Shown: one piece after another, positions 33,797-41,115 of the stretch | Position numbering within the stretch: position 1 is the first letter of the stretch | Layout of the letters: the number at the start of each line of letters is the position of its first letter | Assembly: GCA_036123585.1 (NCBI GenBank) | Contig: JAZADN010000054.1 | Location: 1 to 45,622, forward strand | Source of the DNA: UBA9410 sp036123585 | GTDB taxonomy: Bacteria; Actinomycetota; Acidimicrobiia; Acidimicrobiales; MedAcidi-G1 | Direction of reading: 5' to 3' | DNA: 45,622 bases | Notes under the pieces: model-generated | What the model was told of the DNA's origin: nothing | The model's database searches: none | The model's input: the letters and a program-made list of their open reading frames with translations, nothing else | Program-made: the position numbers and the translations under genes

Positions 33797-34095
33797 GGTT
33801 GGCTCCCTCCGAGAGTAAGGCCTGACCGCCGGCTGTGTCCGGGCCCCTCGCCCATCCAATCGACCGCACGTCGTCCCCGTGATCTGACTGACCGGCCGAT
33901 GGTAGGAACAGAGCCGTTCGCGCTCCAGCGATTCGTAATGATTGTTAGAGAACCTACCTATCTATTTAGAAGATCGATATTCCACAAATGGATACGTCCC
34001 TACGATGACCGCCGGGTAGCAAATCCGGTCAAAGTCCGGCGGTCTCCTCATGGGGCGACATGGCACCCGGCGCCCACGGCTGGCAGAGTGCCCGG
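33797..34095. other. 299-base intergenic region with AT-rich whiB promoter and a hairpin
   Basis: The stretch 33936-34005 is clearly AT-rich against a high-GC background. On the minus strand it contains TTGTGG (33984-33989), a 17-base spacer, and TAGATA (33961-33966), a plausible promoter giving whiB a leader of about 150 bases. Next to it a perfect 9-bp stem GACCGCCGG/CCGGCGGTC (34009-34017 and 34038-34046) encloses a 20-base loop. I do not recognise a riboswitch family. On the plus strand CAGAGT (34084-34089) lies six bases before the GTG at 34096. Confidence 0.5.
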
Positions 34096-35121
34096 GTGAG
34101 CGATGCCGTCTCCCGCGTCCCGTCCCCCGACGGGCCCTACTTCGAGGAACTCCGGGTGGGTCAGGTACTCGACCCCGCACCGGCGCTGACCATCGGTCCC
34201 GGCGAGGCCGCCGTCTACCAGTCCATCTGCGGAGATCCGCTGGCCACCTCGCTCAGCCGACCCGTCGCCGAAGCTGTCACCGGCCAACCGGGAGCACTGG
34301 TCAATCCGGCGCTGGTGCTCCACGTGTCGATCGGCCAGAGCACGGTGGCCACCCGTCAGGTCATTGCCAACCTCTTCTACCGCGGCGTGGCCCTCCGTCA
34401 GCCGGTCCGACTCGGCGAGACCCTCCGGAGCACGGTCACCATCCGCGGCCTACGCGAGCTCAGCCGTCGCGACGACCGACCCGCCCGGGGCCTAGTCCTG
34501 CTCGGCATTCACACCACGTGCCTCTCAGGCGACGAAGCAGGCAGCGGAGCCACGGTGGTCGACTACGAGCGATGCGCCATGCTTCGATTCCGCGACCAGG
34601 ACGTCACGACCGGACACGACGACGACCTGGGTGCCGCCGATCCCGAGGTAAACCTCGGGTTCTGGACTGATCTGGCCCCCGACTGGGATGCCATGCCGCT
34701 TCGTACGTCCAGACCAACCGCCCCGTCGGTCGGTGAACGCCGCACCGATCCACTCCGGGACACGGTGACCAACGCCCCCGCATTGGCCCGCCTCAGCCAG
34801 AACCTGGCAGCGGTGCACCGCGACCAGACCCTCGGACCGACCGGGCGGCGCCTCGTCTACGGCGGACACACCATCGGCCTCGCCCAGGCCTCGCTGTGCC
34901 GGATGCAGCCCGGCACGGGCACCGTTGTCGGCTGGCAGTCCTGCGAACACCCCAGCCCGGTGTTCGAGGAGGACATCCTGTCGTTCCATCACACGGTGCT
35001 CGACGAGCGACCGTCGGGTTCGGGTCGCCTACGAGCCATCCGGATCGAGGTTGACGCCGAACGCTCGGACGGGTCCATCGACGCGGTCCTCGACTGGCGG
35101 CTGGTGACCTGGGGCGCCTGA
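34096..35121 (+). CDS. mch: mesaconyl-C1-CoA hydratase-like double-hotdog enzyme (MaoC superfamily)
   Basis: About 341 residues, the length of the Chloroflexus beta-methylmalyl-CoA dehydratase and about twice a single MaoC domain. The N-terminus YFEELRVGQVL with ALTIGPGEAAVYQSICGDPL parallels that enzyme's opening as I recall it; the second domain has VYGGHTIGLAQASL (hydratase His). It would interconvert beta-methylmalyl-CoA and mesaconyl-C1-CoA. The call rests mainly on the directly convergent mct gene, 19 bases away, and on the double-domain layout. The similarity to other MaoC acyl dehydratases means the exact substrate is inferred. Confidence 0.72.
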   Translation: MSDAVSRVPSPDGPYFEELRVGQVLDPAPALTIGPGEAAVYQSICGDPLATSLSRPVAEAVTGQPGALVNPALVLHVSIGQSTVATRQVIANLFYRGVALRQPVRLGETLRSTVTIRGLRELSRRDDRPARGLVLLGIHTTCLSGDEAGSGATVVDYERCAMLRFRDQDVTTGHDDDLGAADPEVNLGFWTDLAPDWDAMPLRTSRPTAPSVGERRTDPLRDTVTNAPALARLSQNLAAVHRDQTLGPTGRRLVYGGHTIGLAQASLCRMQPGTGTVVGWQSCEHPSPVFEEDILSFHHTVLDERPSGSGRLRAIRIEVDAERSDGSIDAVLDWRLVTWGA

Positions 35122-35140
35122 CCTCCCCCGACGGCTCGCC

Positions 35141-36394
35141 TCAGACCGAGGCCACCGCAACGGCGCCCCGGTCCACCAACGTCCCGAACGCCGCCGGCGA
35201 CAAACCGAGATCTCCGACCAGGACCTCCTCAGTGTGCTGGCCGAGCAGCGGTGCAGTTACAGCCGAGCGATCGGAGCCAGCCGTGGCAAAGGCCAGCGGC
35301 GACCCGGGCACCAGGTGACGTCCCACGCCAGGCTGGTCGAGTTCGGCGAACAGCGGGTTCGCCACCGAGCAGCGCGGATCCTCGGCCACCATCTCGGCCA
35401 CCGTCCGGTACGGGCCCCAGCAGACGCCATGGGAGTCGAGGTCCTTGGCCACCTCGGCCAGGGTGCGCGCGGCGAACCATGGAGAGAACAGATTGCAGAG
35501 TCGATCAGTGGCCCGGAAGCGTTCACCCTCGTCGGCGAAGTCCACGCCCAACTCATCGGCCAGAGCGGCCACCTCATCAGCCGTCCCAGTGGCCGCCTGC
35601 AGGCCCCGCCACTGCTTTGGGCTGATAGCCACCACCATGGCCCGTCGCCCGTCGCCAGTGGTGAAGTCACGCCCAAACGCTCCGTAGATTGCATTGCCAA
35701 CCCGGCCGCGCACCTCGCCGTTGATCTGGGCCTCCGCCAGATTGCCGAGCGACCCCACGGTGGCTAGGGCCACGTCAGCCAGGGCGATGGTGACCACCTC
35801 GCCACCGCCGCCCAAGAGGCGGCGCCGGTCGGCCGCCAGGAGGCCCACTGCGGCCATCTGTCCACAGACCAGATCCCACGCCGGCACCACATTGTTCACC
35901 GGTCGCGAGTCGTCCGGGTGACCGGTCATGTCCGGGTACCCCACGGCGCAGTTGACCGGGTAGTCGAGGGCCGTGGTGCCGTCGTGGCTGCCAGTGACCA
36001 CCACCATCACCAGGTCGTCCCGGCGGGCCCGGAGGCTCTCAGGGTCCATCCAGCCGGTGGGCGGGAAGTTGGTCAGGAAGTTGCCGGCGTCGACCACCAA
36101 CTCGGTCAGGAGGTCCTCGACCTCGGGGTCGCGGAGGTCGACGGCTACCGAGCGCTTGCCACGGTTCAGGCCGTTCCAGTAGAGGCTGACCCCGTCGTCG
36201 GTCAACGGCCAACGTCGGTGGTCGATACCCCCACCGATCTGGTCGAAGCGGACGACGTCGGCTCCCAATTGGGCCAGTGTCATCCCCCCAGAAGGCGCTG
36301 CCACGAAGGCCGTCCCTTCGACGACCCGCATGCCGTCCAACGGCCGGCCCGTAGCGCTGGTCACCCTCGCCTCTCGCCCGTCATCGTCCTCCAT
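35141..36394 (-). CDS. mct: 2-methylfumaryl-CoA isomerase (mesaconyl-CoA C1:C4 CoA-transferase)
   Basis: 417 residues, family III CoA-transferase. It matches the Chloroflexus aurantiacus Mct, as I remember it, much better than other family members: GMRVVEGTAFVAAPSGGMTL, ADVVRFDQIGGG, WNGLNRGKRSVAVDL, VVPAWDLVCGQM with the catalytic Asp at 174, YGAFGRDFTT and CWGPYRTVAEM. Mct moves CoA within mesaconyl-CoA from C1 to C4 in the second half of the 3-hydroxypropionate bicycle. It follows the peroxiredoxin gene by 30 bases on the same strand. A start a few codons later (GTG at 36364) is also possible. Confidence 0.88.
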   Translation of the reverse strand: MEDDDGREARVTSATGRPLDGMRVVEGTAFVAAPSGGMTLAQLGADVVRFDQIGGGIDHRRWPLTDDGVSLYWNGLNRGKRSVAVDLRDPEVEDLLTELVVDAGNFLTNFPPTGWMDPESLRARRDDLVMVVVTGSHDGTTALDYPVNCAVGYPDMTGHPDDSRPVNNVVPAWDLVCGQMAAVGLLAADRRRLLGGGGEVVTIALADVALATVGSLGNLAEAQINGEVRGRVGNAIYGAFGRDFTTGDGRRAMVVAISPKQWRGLQAATGTADEVAALADELGVDFADEGERFRATDRLCNLFSPWFAARTLAEVAKDLDSHGVCWGPYRTVAEMVAEDPRCSVANPLFAELDQPGVGRHLVPGSPLAFATAGSDRSAVTAPLLGQHTEEVLVGDLGLSPAAFGTLVDRGAVAVASV

Positions 36395-36424
36395 CCCAGA
36401 CCCGGTCCGCCGCGCCCCGGCGTC

Positions 36425-36883
36425 TCAGGAGGCCGACAGTTCCCGGATGTCGTCGAGAACCGCCTGAGCATGGGCCTCAAGGTCCTGACCAGCCAGATCG
36501 TAGGCCCGGGCGATGGTCCCCTCGGGATCGATCAGGTAGGTGACCCGCCGCGGGAGGCCCTTCTCGGGTTGGTCGACTTCGTAGGCGCGGCCCGCCGCCC
36601 TCGTTGTGTCGGCCAACAGTCGGTAAGGGAAGTCCTGGTCGTCCGCGAAGTGCTTCTGCGCCTCGACGGTGTCGAAACTGGCGCCGACGACGATGGCGCC
36701 TAATTCGTTGTACTCCGGGGCTCGATCACGGAACCCCCCACCCTGAATCGTTCAACCAGGGGTTGAGGCGACCGGGTACCACCACAAAGCCACCCAGTGG
36801 CCCCGCAGACTGTCGAGGGTGACGATCTCTCCGTCTTGGTCGGGCACGGCAAAGTCCGGTGCGGGGGTTCCCGGTTCGAGCAT
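36425..36883 (-). CDS. BCP-type peroxiredoxin with in-frame UGA at the peroxidatic cysteine (candidate selenoprotein)
   Basis: From ATG 36883, with AGGAGA upstream, a peroxiredoxin domain reads LEPGTPAPDFAVPDQDGE, WVALWWYPVASTPG, then TGA (36752-36754), then in the same frame TIQGGGFRDRAPEYNELG, VVGASFDTVEAQKHF and YLIDPEGTIARAY to the stop at 36425, 152 residues in all. The TGA falls exactly on the Cys of the family motif TPGC(T), residue 44. There is no other Cys, so without selenocysteine the protein would have no peroxidatic residue. The rest of the frame is intact and codon use is normal. Reduces peroxides with an external thiol partner. The gene lies between the aldehyde dehydrogenase and mct. 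Confidence 0.82.
36723..36754 (-). promoter_or_regulatory. candidate bacterial SECIS hairpin after the in-frame UGA
   Basis: Directly after the TGA the minus-strand RNA can fold: CGAU pairs with AUCG, then after a bulged U, CA pairs with UG, and after a bulged G, GG pairs with CC, closing a G-rich loop (GUGGGGGGUU). The stem begins one base after the UGA, and the loop starts about 11 bases after it. Bacterial SECIS elements lie in this position and carry G in the apical loop. Folding energy was not computed. Confidence 0.5.
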
Positions 36884-37006
36884 GGTTGATGGTCTCCTGG
36901 TTTCGGATCCTGGCGGCCGAGGACCCGGATCCGTCGAGCCGATGACTCTCCACCCAGAATGGCCGTCGGCGAACGCCAGGCACAAACCCGGCAGGGCACA
37001 TGGACC

Positions 37007-38479
37007 TCAGGCCAGCCAGGAAATTGCCTGGACCTCGCTATAGGCCTCCAGACCGGCGATTCCTCGATCCCTACCAATGCCCGATCGCTTGAAGCCACCG
37101 AACGGGGCATCGGGGTGAGGTACCACGCTGTTGAGGGCCACGTTTCCAGATTCGAGGCGCTGGGCGATGCCCAGGGCTCGGGCGTTGTCGCCGCTATAGA
37201 CGTAACTGAACAGGCCGTAGTCCGAGTCGTTGGCCAGAGCGACGGCCTCGTCGTCGTCGTCGTGGGCCAACACCACCACCACCGGTCCGAAGGCCTCCTC
37301 CCGGACGGCGTGCATGTCCGCTGAGCAGTCGGCCAGCAGCGTGGGGACCACGAAGTAGCCGGGCAGGTCCGGCCGCTCGCCGCCGCACACCAGGGTGGCG
37401 CCGGCGTCAACCCCACCGCGGATGAACGCCTCGACGCTGTCGCGCTGCTGCTCGCTGACCAGCGGGCCGACCAAAGTGTCGCGCTCAGTGGCATCGCCCA
37501 CCTTGAGCATTCCGGCCACCGCGGTGAGGCTGCCTACCAACTCGTCGACCTTGCTGCGGTGGCAAATGACCCGAGTCGGGGCAGTGCATATCTGGCCACT
37601 GTGGAAGCCCCACACGCTGGCGATGGCACCCACTGCGCTCCCGACGTCAGCGTCATCGGTCATAACGAGGGCCCCCTTCCCGCCAAGTTCCATGAGCACG
37701 CGGGTCATGGTCGGGGCGCCGTCGGCCATGATGCGGGCACCCACCGCCGACGAGCCAGTGAAACTGACCATGTTCACGTCGGGCGAGGCGACGAGGGCAG
37801 ACGGGGCCTCGACCCCGGCCGAGGTGAGGACGTTGACTACGCCGGGTGGGAAGCCGGCCTCCTCTACAGCCCTTCCCAGCAGAAGGACGGCCAGCGGGTC
37901 CTGAGGAGCGGGCTTGATGATGCATGTGTTGCCCATGGCGAGCGCCGGTGCAACCTTCCCCGCCACGTTGACCAGCGGGAAGTTGTACGAGGTGATGCAG
38001 GCCACCACGCCGACGGGGCGCCGGTAAACCGCTGCGCCAACAAGGCCGGCCGGGCCGAGGGCCGACGCTGCGGCCGTCGAGGGCATCTCAGCCCGGTCCA
38101 GGTTCCGGGGGAAGGCGTACTGGGCGTAGCGGTCGGCCAGGTTGGGGCCAACCTGCATGGTCTCGGCCACGTTGATGGTGGCCCCGGTCTCGGCCTGCAC
38201 CAGCGCCGACCAGGTCGGAGCCTGGGCCCGGAGCACTTCGGCGAGTCGCTGGAGCATGGCCCCCCGCTCGGACGGCGGGGTAGCGGCCCAACCGGGTAGC
38301 GCGGCCTTCGCCGCGGCGACGGCCGCCTCTGCGTCGGCAACGGTCCCGTCGGGGGCGTGGCCCACCACGTCCGTGGTGTTGGGGTCGACCACCTCGTAGG
38401 TCGAGGCGGTGGAGGTCCACTCGCCGCCGATGAACAGGCGCCACTCCTCCTGTGGATTGATGGTCCTGACGTCGCCCAT
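37007..38479 (-). CDS. aldehyde dehydrogenase family protein
   Basis: 490 residues. Asn166 in TSYNFPL, Glu265 in MELGGKG and nucleophile Cys298 in SGQICTAP form the aldehyde dehydrogenase catalytic set; FTGSSAVGARIM and the C-terminal PFGGFKRSGIGRDRG are also typical. It oxidises an aldehyde to the acid with NAD(P). The much longer open frame upstream overlaps the divergent amidohydrolase; the ATG at 38479 has GGGAGG upstream and lies 25 bases from a perfect 17-base palindrome. Its regulation is therefore probably shared with the steroid genes. Substrate unknown. Confidence 0.88.
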   Translation of the reverse strand: MGDVRTINPQEEWRLFIGGEWTSTASTYEVVDPNTTDVVGHAPDGTVADAEAAVAAAKAALPGWAATPPSERGAMLQRLAEVLRAQAPTWSALVQAETGATINVAETMQVGPNLADRYAQYAFPRNLDRAEMPSTAAASALGPAGLVGAAVYRRPVGVVACITSYNFPLVNVAGKVAPALAMGNTCIIKPAPQDPLAVLLLGRAVEEAGFPPGVVNVLTSAGVEAPSALVASPDVNMVSFTGSSAVGARIMADGAPTMTRVLMELGGKGALVMTDDADVGSAVGAIASVWGFHSGQICTAPTRVICHRSKVDELVGSLTAVAGMLKVGDATERDTLVGPLVSEQQRDSVEAFIRGGVDAGATLVCGGERPDLPGYFVVPTLLADCSADMHAVREEAFGPVVVVLAHDDDDEAVALANDSDYGLFSYVYSGDNARALGIAQRLESGNVALNSVVPHPDAPFGGFKRSGIGRDRGIAGLEAYSEVQAISWLA

Positions 38480-38504
38480 GTGCTGATGCCCTCCCGGCGG
38501 CCTT

Positions 38505-38521
38505 CCTGACGGTCCGTCAGG
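38505..38521. promoter_or_regulatory. perfect palindromic operator CCTGACGGTCCGTCAGG
   Basis: A 17-base perfect palindrome in the 115-base divergent region between the aldehyde dehydrogenase and the amidohydrolase. Its 15-base core is identical to the site at 16823-16837. A TetR-type homodimer is the usual binder of such sites. It lies downstream of a possible minus-strand TACGCT -10. Confidence 0.7.
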
Positions 38522-38581
38522 TGGTCGTCTGACGCTGAGCGTACCGACGGGCCCCGTACGGTTCCCCACCGGCAGGGTGGC

Positions 38582-38587
38582 TACGGT
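38582..38587 (+). promoter_or_regulatory. -10 hexamer for leaderless amidohydrolase transcript
   Basis: TACGGT, seven bases before the ATG at 38595. Supports that start over an in-frame codon at 38577. Confidence 0.45.
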
Positions 38588-38594
38588 CGCCCCC

Positions 38595-40301
38595 ATGCAC
38601 GATGTGGTGGTCCGGGGTGGCTGGCTGGTAGATGGGACGGGCACCGAGCGCATCCGGGCCGACATAGCCATCGACGACGGGCGGATTACCGCCATCGGTC
38701 CCGCCGTCGGCCCCGCCTCCAGCGATCTGGACGCCAACGGGCGGCTGGTCTGTCCGGGCTTCGTGGATGTCCACACCCACTTCGACGCCCAGGTGTTCTG
38801 GGACGGCACCCTCAGCCCGTCGCCGCTGCACGGCGTCACGTCCGTCATCGCCGGCAACTGCGGGTTCACCATCGCTCCACTGTCCGACAATCCGGCCGAC
38901 GGCGAGTACCTGATGCGCATGCTGTCCCGTGTCGAAGGGATGCCGCTGGAGTCGCTAAGAGTTGGCGTGCCCTGGGACTGGCGGACCACCGGCGAGTACC
39001 TCGACGCCGTCGACCCCCTGCTGGCCGTCAACGCTGGCTTCAAGGTGGGCCACTCAGCCATCCGCCGGGTGGTGATGGGTGAGTCGGCCACCGAGCGGGA
39101 GGCCACTGACGAAGAGGTCGCCTCCATGGCCGAACTGCTGCGCGACGGCCTGGCCGCCGGCGCCATCGGCTTCTCATCGACCTGGTCGACCACCCACAAC
39201 GACCTTGAGGGCCGGCCGGTCCCCAGCAGGTGGGCCTCCCGGGAAGAAGTCCTCACCCTGTGTGCCGTGCTGCGGGATTTCCCTGGTACCAGCCTCGAAA
39301 TGCTGGCCGCGGCCGGCGGCCCGACCGACGACGAGTCGAGGACCCTGCTCTGCGACATGTCGCTGGCCGCTGGCGGCCGACAGGTCAACTGGAACGTCAT
39401 GCAGGTCACGGCCAACAACCTCGACGAGTGTCTGGACAAGCTGGACGCCTCGACATACGCCGCTGAGCGCGGGGCCAAGGTGGTGGCCCTCACGGTCCCC
39501 ATGGTCATCGCGGCACGTCTGTCGCTGGCGAGCGGCTTCGTGCTGGACGCCATTCCCGGCTGGCGCGAGGTCATGTTCCTCCCCCACGAGGACAAGAAGC
39601 GGATCCTCGCAGACCCCGAACAGCGCCGTCGCCTCAACGAGCTGGCCCAGGGCGACCATCCGTTCCGCCGACTGGCCCGGTGGGGAGCCATGACGGTGTT
39701 CGACACCGTGGCCGCCGAGAACAAGGGGTGCGCCGGACGCACAGTGGCCGACATCGCAACCGAACGTGGCTGCGAACCGTTCGACGCCCTGCTCGACGTG
39801 GCCCTGGCCGATGACCTGCTCACCTCGTTCGGCCACGCCGACACTGAGGCGTCGCGGGCCGACTGGGAGGCCCGGGTCGGGATCTGGCGGGACGGTCGGG
39901 CAGTAATCGGTGCCTCAGACGCCGGCGCTCACCTCGACCTGTTGGCCACCTTCAACTATCCCACCCGGGTCCTGGCGGAGCCGGTTCGCAGGCACGGCCT
40001 GCTGTCCTTCGAGGAGGCGATCCATCGGATGACCGCTGTGCAGGCGGACCTTTACGGACTGGTGGGCCGGGGACGCCTGGCCGTGGGCGCCCATGCCGAC
40101 GTGATCCTCATCGACGAGGCCACCGTGGCCTCCGATCCGATCACCATGCGCCCCGACCTTCCAGGTGGTGCGGCCCGCCTCTACGCCGGGGCGTCGGGTA
40201 TCGACGAGGTGCTGGTGGCCGGAGTGTCCGTGGTGGCCGACGGGCAGTTCACCGACCACCGGCCGGGACGGGTGCTGCGCAGTGGCACCGACAGTCTCTG
40301 A
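38595..40301 (+). CDS. N-acyl-D-amino-acid deacylase family amidohydrolase
   Basis: About 568 residues of the amidohydrolase superfamily. VVRGGWLVDGTG and the metal motif FVDVHTHFDAQVFWD begin the beta-sandwich and barrel, GNCGFTIAPL is the D-aminoacylase-type metal Cys segment, and GASDAGAHLD near the C-terminal barrel end supplies the catalytic Asp. GRLAVGAHADVILID closes the sandwich. Family members hydrolyse N-acyl amides; many actinobacterial copies have unknown substrates. Divergent from the aldehyde dehydrogenase and followed 24 bases later by the methyltransferase gene. Confidence 0.88.
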   Translation: MHDVVVRGGWLVDGTGTERIRADIAIDDGRITAIGPAVGPASSDLDANGRLVCPGFVDVHTHFDAQVFWDGTLSPSPLHGVTSVIAGNCGFTIAPLSDNPADGEYLMRMLSRVEGMPLESLRVGVPWDWRTTGEYLDAVDPLLAVNAGFKVGHSAIRRVVMGESATEREATDEEVASMAELLRDGLAAGAIGFSSTWSTTHNDLEGRPVPSRWASREEVLTLCAVLRDFPGTSLEMLAAAGGPTDDESRTLLCDMSLAAGGRQVNWNVMQVTANNLDECLDKLDASTYAAERGAKVVALTVPMVIAARLSLASGFVLDAIPGWREVMFLPHEDKKRILADPEQRRRLNELAQGDHPFRRLARWGAMTVFDTVAAENKGCAGRTVADIATERGCEPFDALLDVALADDLLTSFGHADTEASRADWEARVGIWRDGRAVIGASDAGAHLDLLATFNYPTRVLAEPVRRHGLLSFEEAIHRMTAVQADLYGLVGRGRLAVGAHADVILIDEATVASDPITMRPDLPGGAARLYAGASGIDEVLVAGVSVVADGQFTDHRPGRVLRSGTDSL

Positions 40302-40325
40302 AGCCGACCGGACGGATCCTGGATC

Positions 40326-40985
40326 ATGTCTGCCCATCGTTCCTTCTTCCTCGACGAGGACTTGCACGACTACGTGCTGGACCACACCACCCCGGCCGAT
40401 GAGGTCCGCCGTTCGCTGACCGAGGCCACCGCAGCGCTCGGATCGTTGGCCCGGATGCAGGTGGCCGACGACCAGGCGGCCCTGCTCTCCACCCTGGTGT
40501 CCGCCGTGCGCCCCACCTTGGCCGTTGAGGTCGGGACGTTCACTGGATCCTCCTCGCTGGCCATCGCCCGGGCACTGCCGCCTGGAGGCCGACTGTTGTG
40601 CTGCGACGTGTCCGACGAGTGGACGGCAATCGCCCGTCGGCACTGGGAGGCAGCCGGGGTGGCCGACCGCATCGACCTGGTCATCGCTCCGGCGCTGGAC
40701 ACCCTGAGGGGCCTCCCCGAAGACGCATCGGTCGACTTCGCGTTCGTCGATGCCGACAAGACCGGCTACCTCGCCTACTACGAGGAACTGGTCCCACGCC
40801 TGTCGCCACACGGGATCCTGGCCATCGACAACGTCCTGTGGTCGGGCAAGGTGCTGGACCCGGCGGTGAACGACGACGACACCGAGGCCCTGCGGGAGCT
40901 AAACGACCGGATCGTGGCCGACGCTCGGGTCGAGGTGGTCTTACTCTCCGTCGGCGACGGCCTCACCTTGGTGCATCGGGCCTGA
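40326..40985 (+). CDS. class I SAM-dependent O-methyltransferase (CCoAOMT/COMT-like)
   Basis: 219 residues. AVEVGTFTGSSSLAIARAL (SAM motif I), LLCCDVSDEW, and DFAFVDADKTGYLAYYE identify the family 3 O-methyltransferases, which methylate catechol-type hydroxyls with a divalent metal; DNVLWSGKV is the metal-site segment. It is on the same strand as and 24 bases behind the amidohydrolase, so the two are probably cotranscribed. Substrate unknown. Confidence 0.88.
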   Translation: MSAHRSFFLDEDLHDYVLDHTTPADEVRRSLTEATAALGSLARMQVADDQAALLSTLVSAVRPTLAVEVGTFTGSSSLAIARALPPGGRLLCCDVSDEWTAIARRHWEAAGVADRIDLVIAPALDTLRGLPEDASVDFAFVDADKTGYLAYYEELVPRLSPHGILAIDNVLWSGKVLDPAVNDDDTEALRELNDRIVADARVEVVLLSVGDGLTLVHRA

Positions 40986-41051
40986 ACTTCGACCCGATCT
41001 CATCGGACCGGGCCGCCGAGGGCCCACTGGGACCGGCTCCCGGGGCCCGCG

Positions 41052-41080
41052 GTAGGATTGGGTTACCGACTGGTAACCCA
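41052..41080 (+). promoter_or_regulatory. promoter and palindromic operator upstream of thiolase
   Basis: TAGGAT (41052-41057) is a likely -10. It is followed at once by a perfect inverted repeat, TGGGTTACC-N4-GGTAACCCA (41059-41080), which would cover the transcription start. The site looks like a TetR-family operator and differs from the CTGACGG palindrome, so a second regulator is implied. Confidence 0.65.
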
Positions 41081-41115
41081 CCGGACCAGCACCATCCCCC
41101 ATAGGAGTCCCCCTC

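Noticed and set aside
33899..34099. 66-codon open frame in the AT-rich gap
   Set aside because: No ribosome site, no family character, and its codon use is unlike neighbouring genes; the sequence is better explained as the whiB promoter region.
36425..36985. Two separate short hypothetical genes, or a frameshifted peroxiredoxin pseudogene
   Set aside because: Both pieces are in the same frame and the only interruption is a TGA at the catalytic Cys codon. There is no frameshift or other stop, and both halves keep family motifs.
38480..39844. N-terminal extension of the aldehyde dehydrogenase to a 945-residue protein
   Set aside because: The extra part is antisense to the amidohydrolase gene, has no domain character, and crosses the palindromic operator. 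The ATG at 38479 gives the family length.
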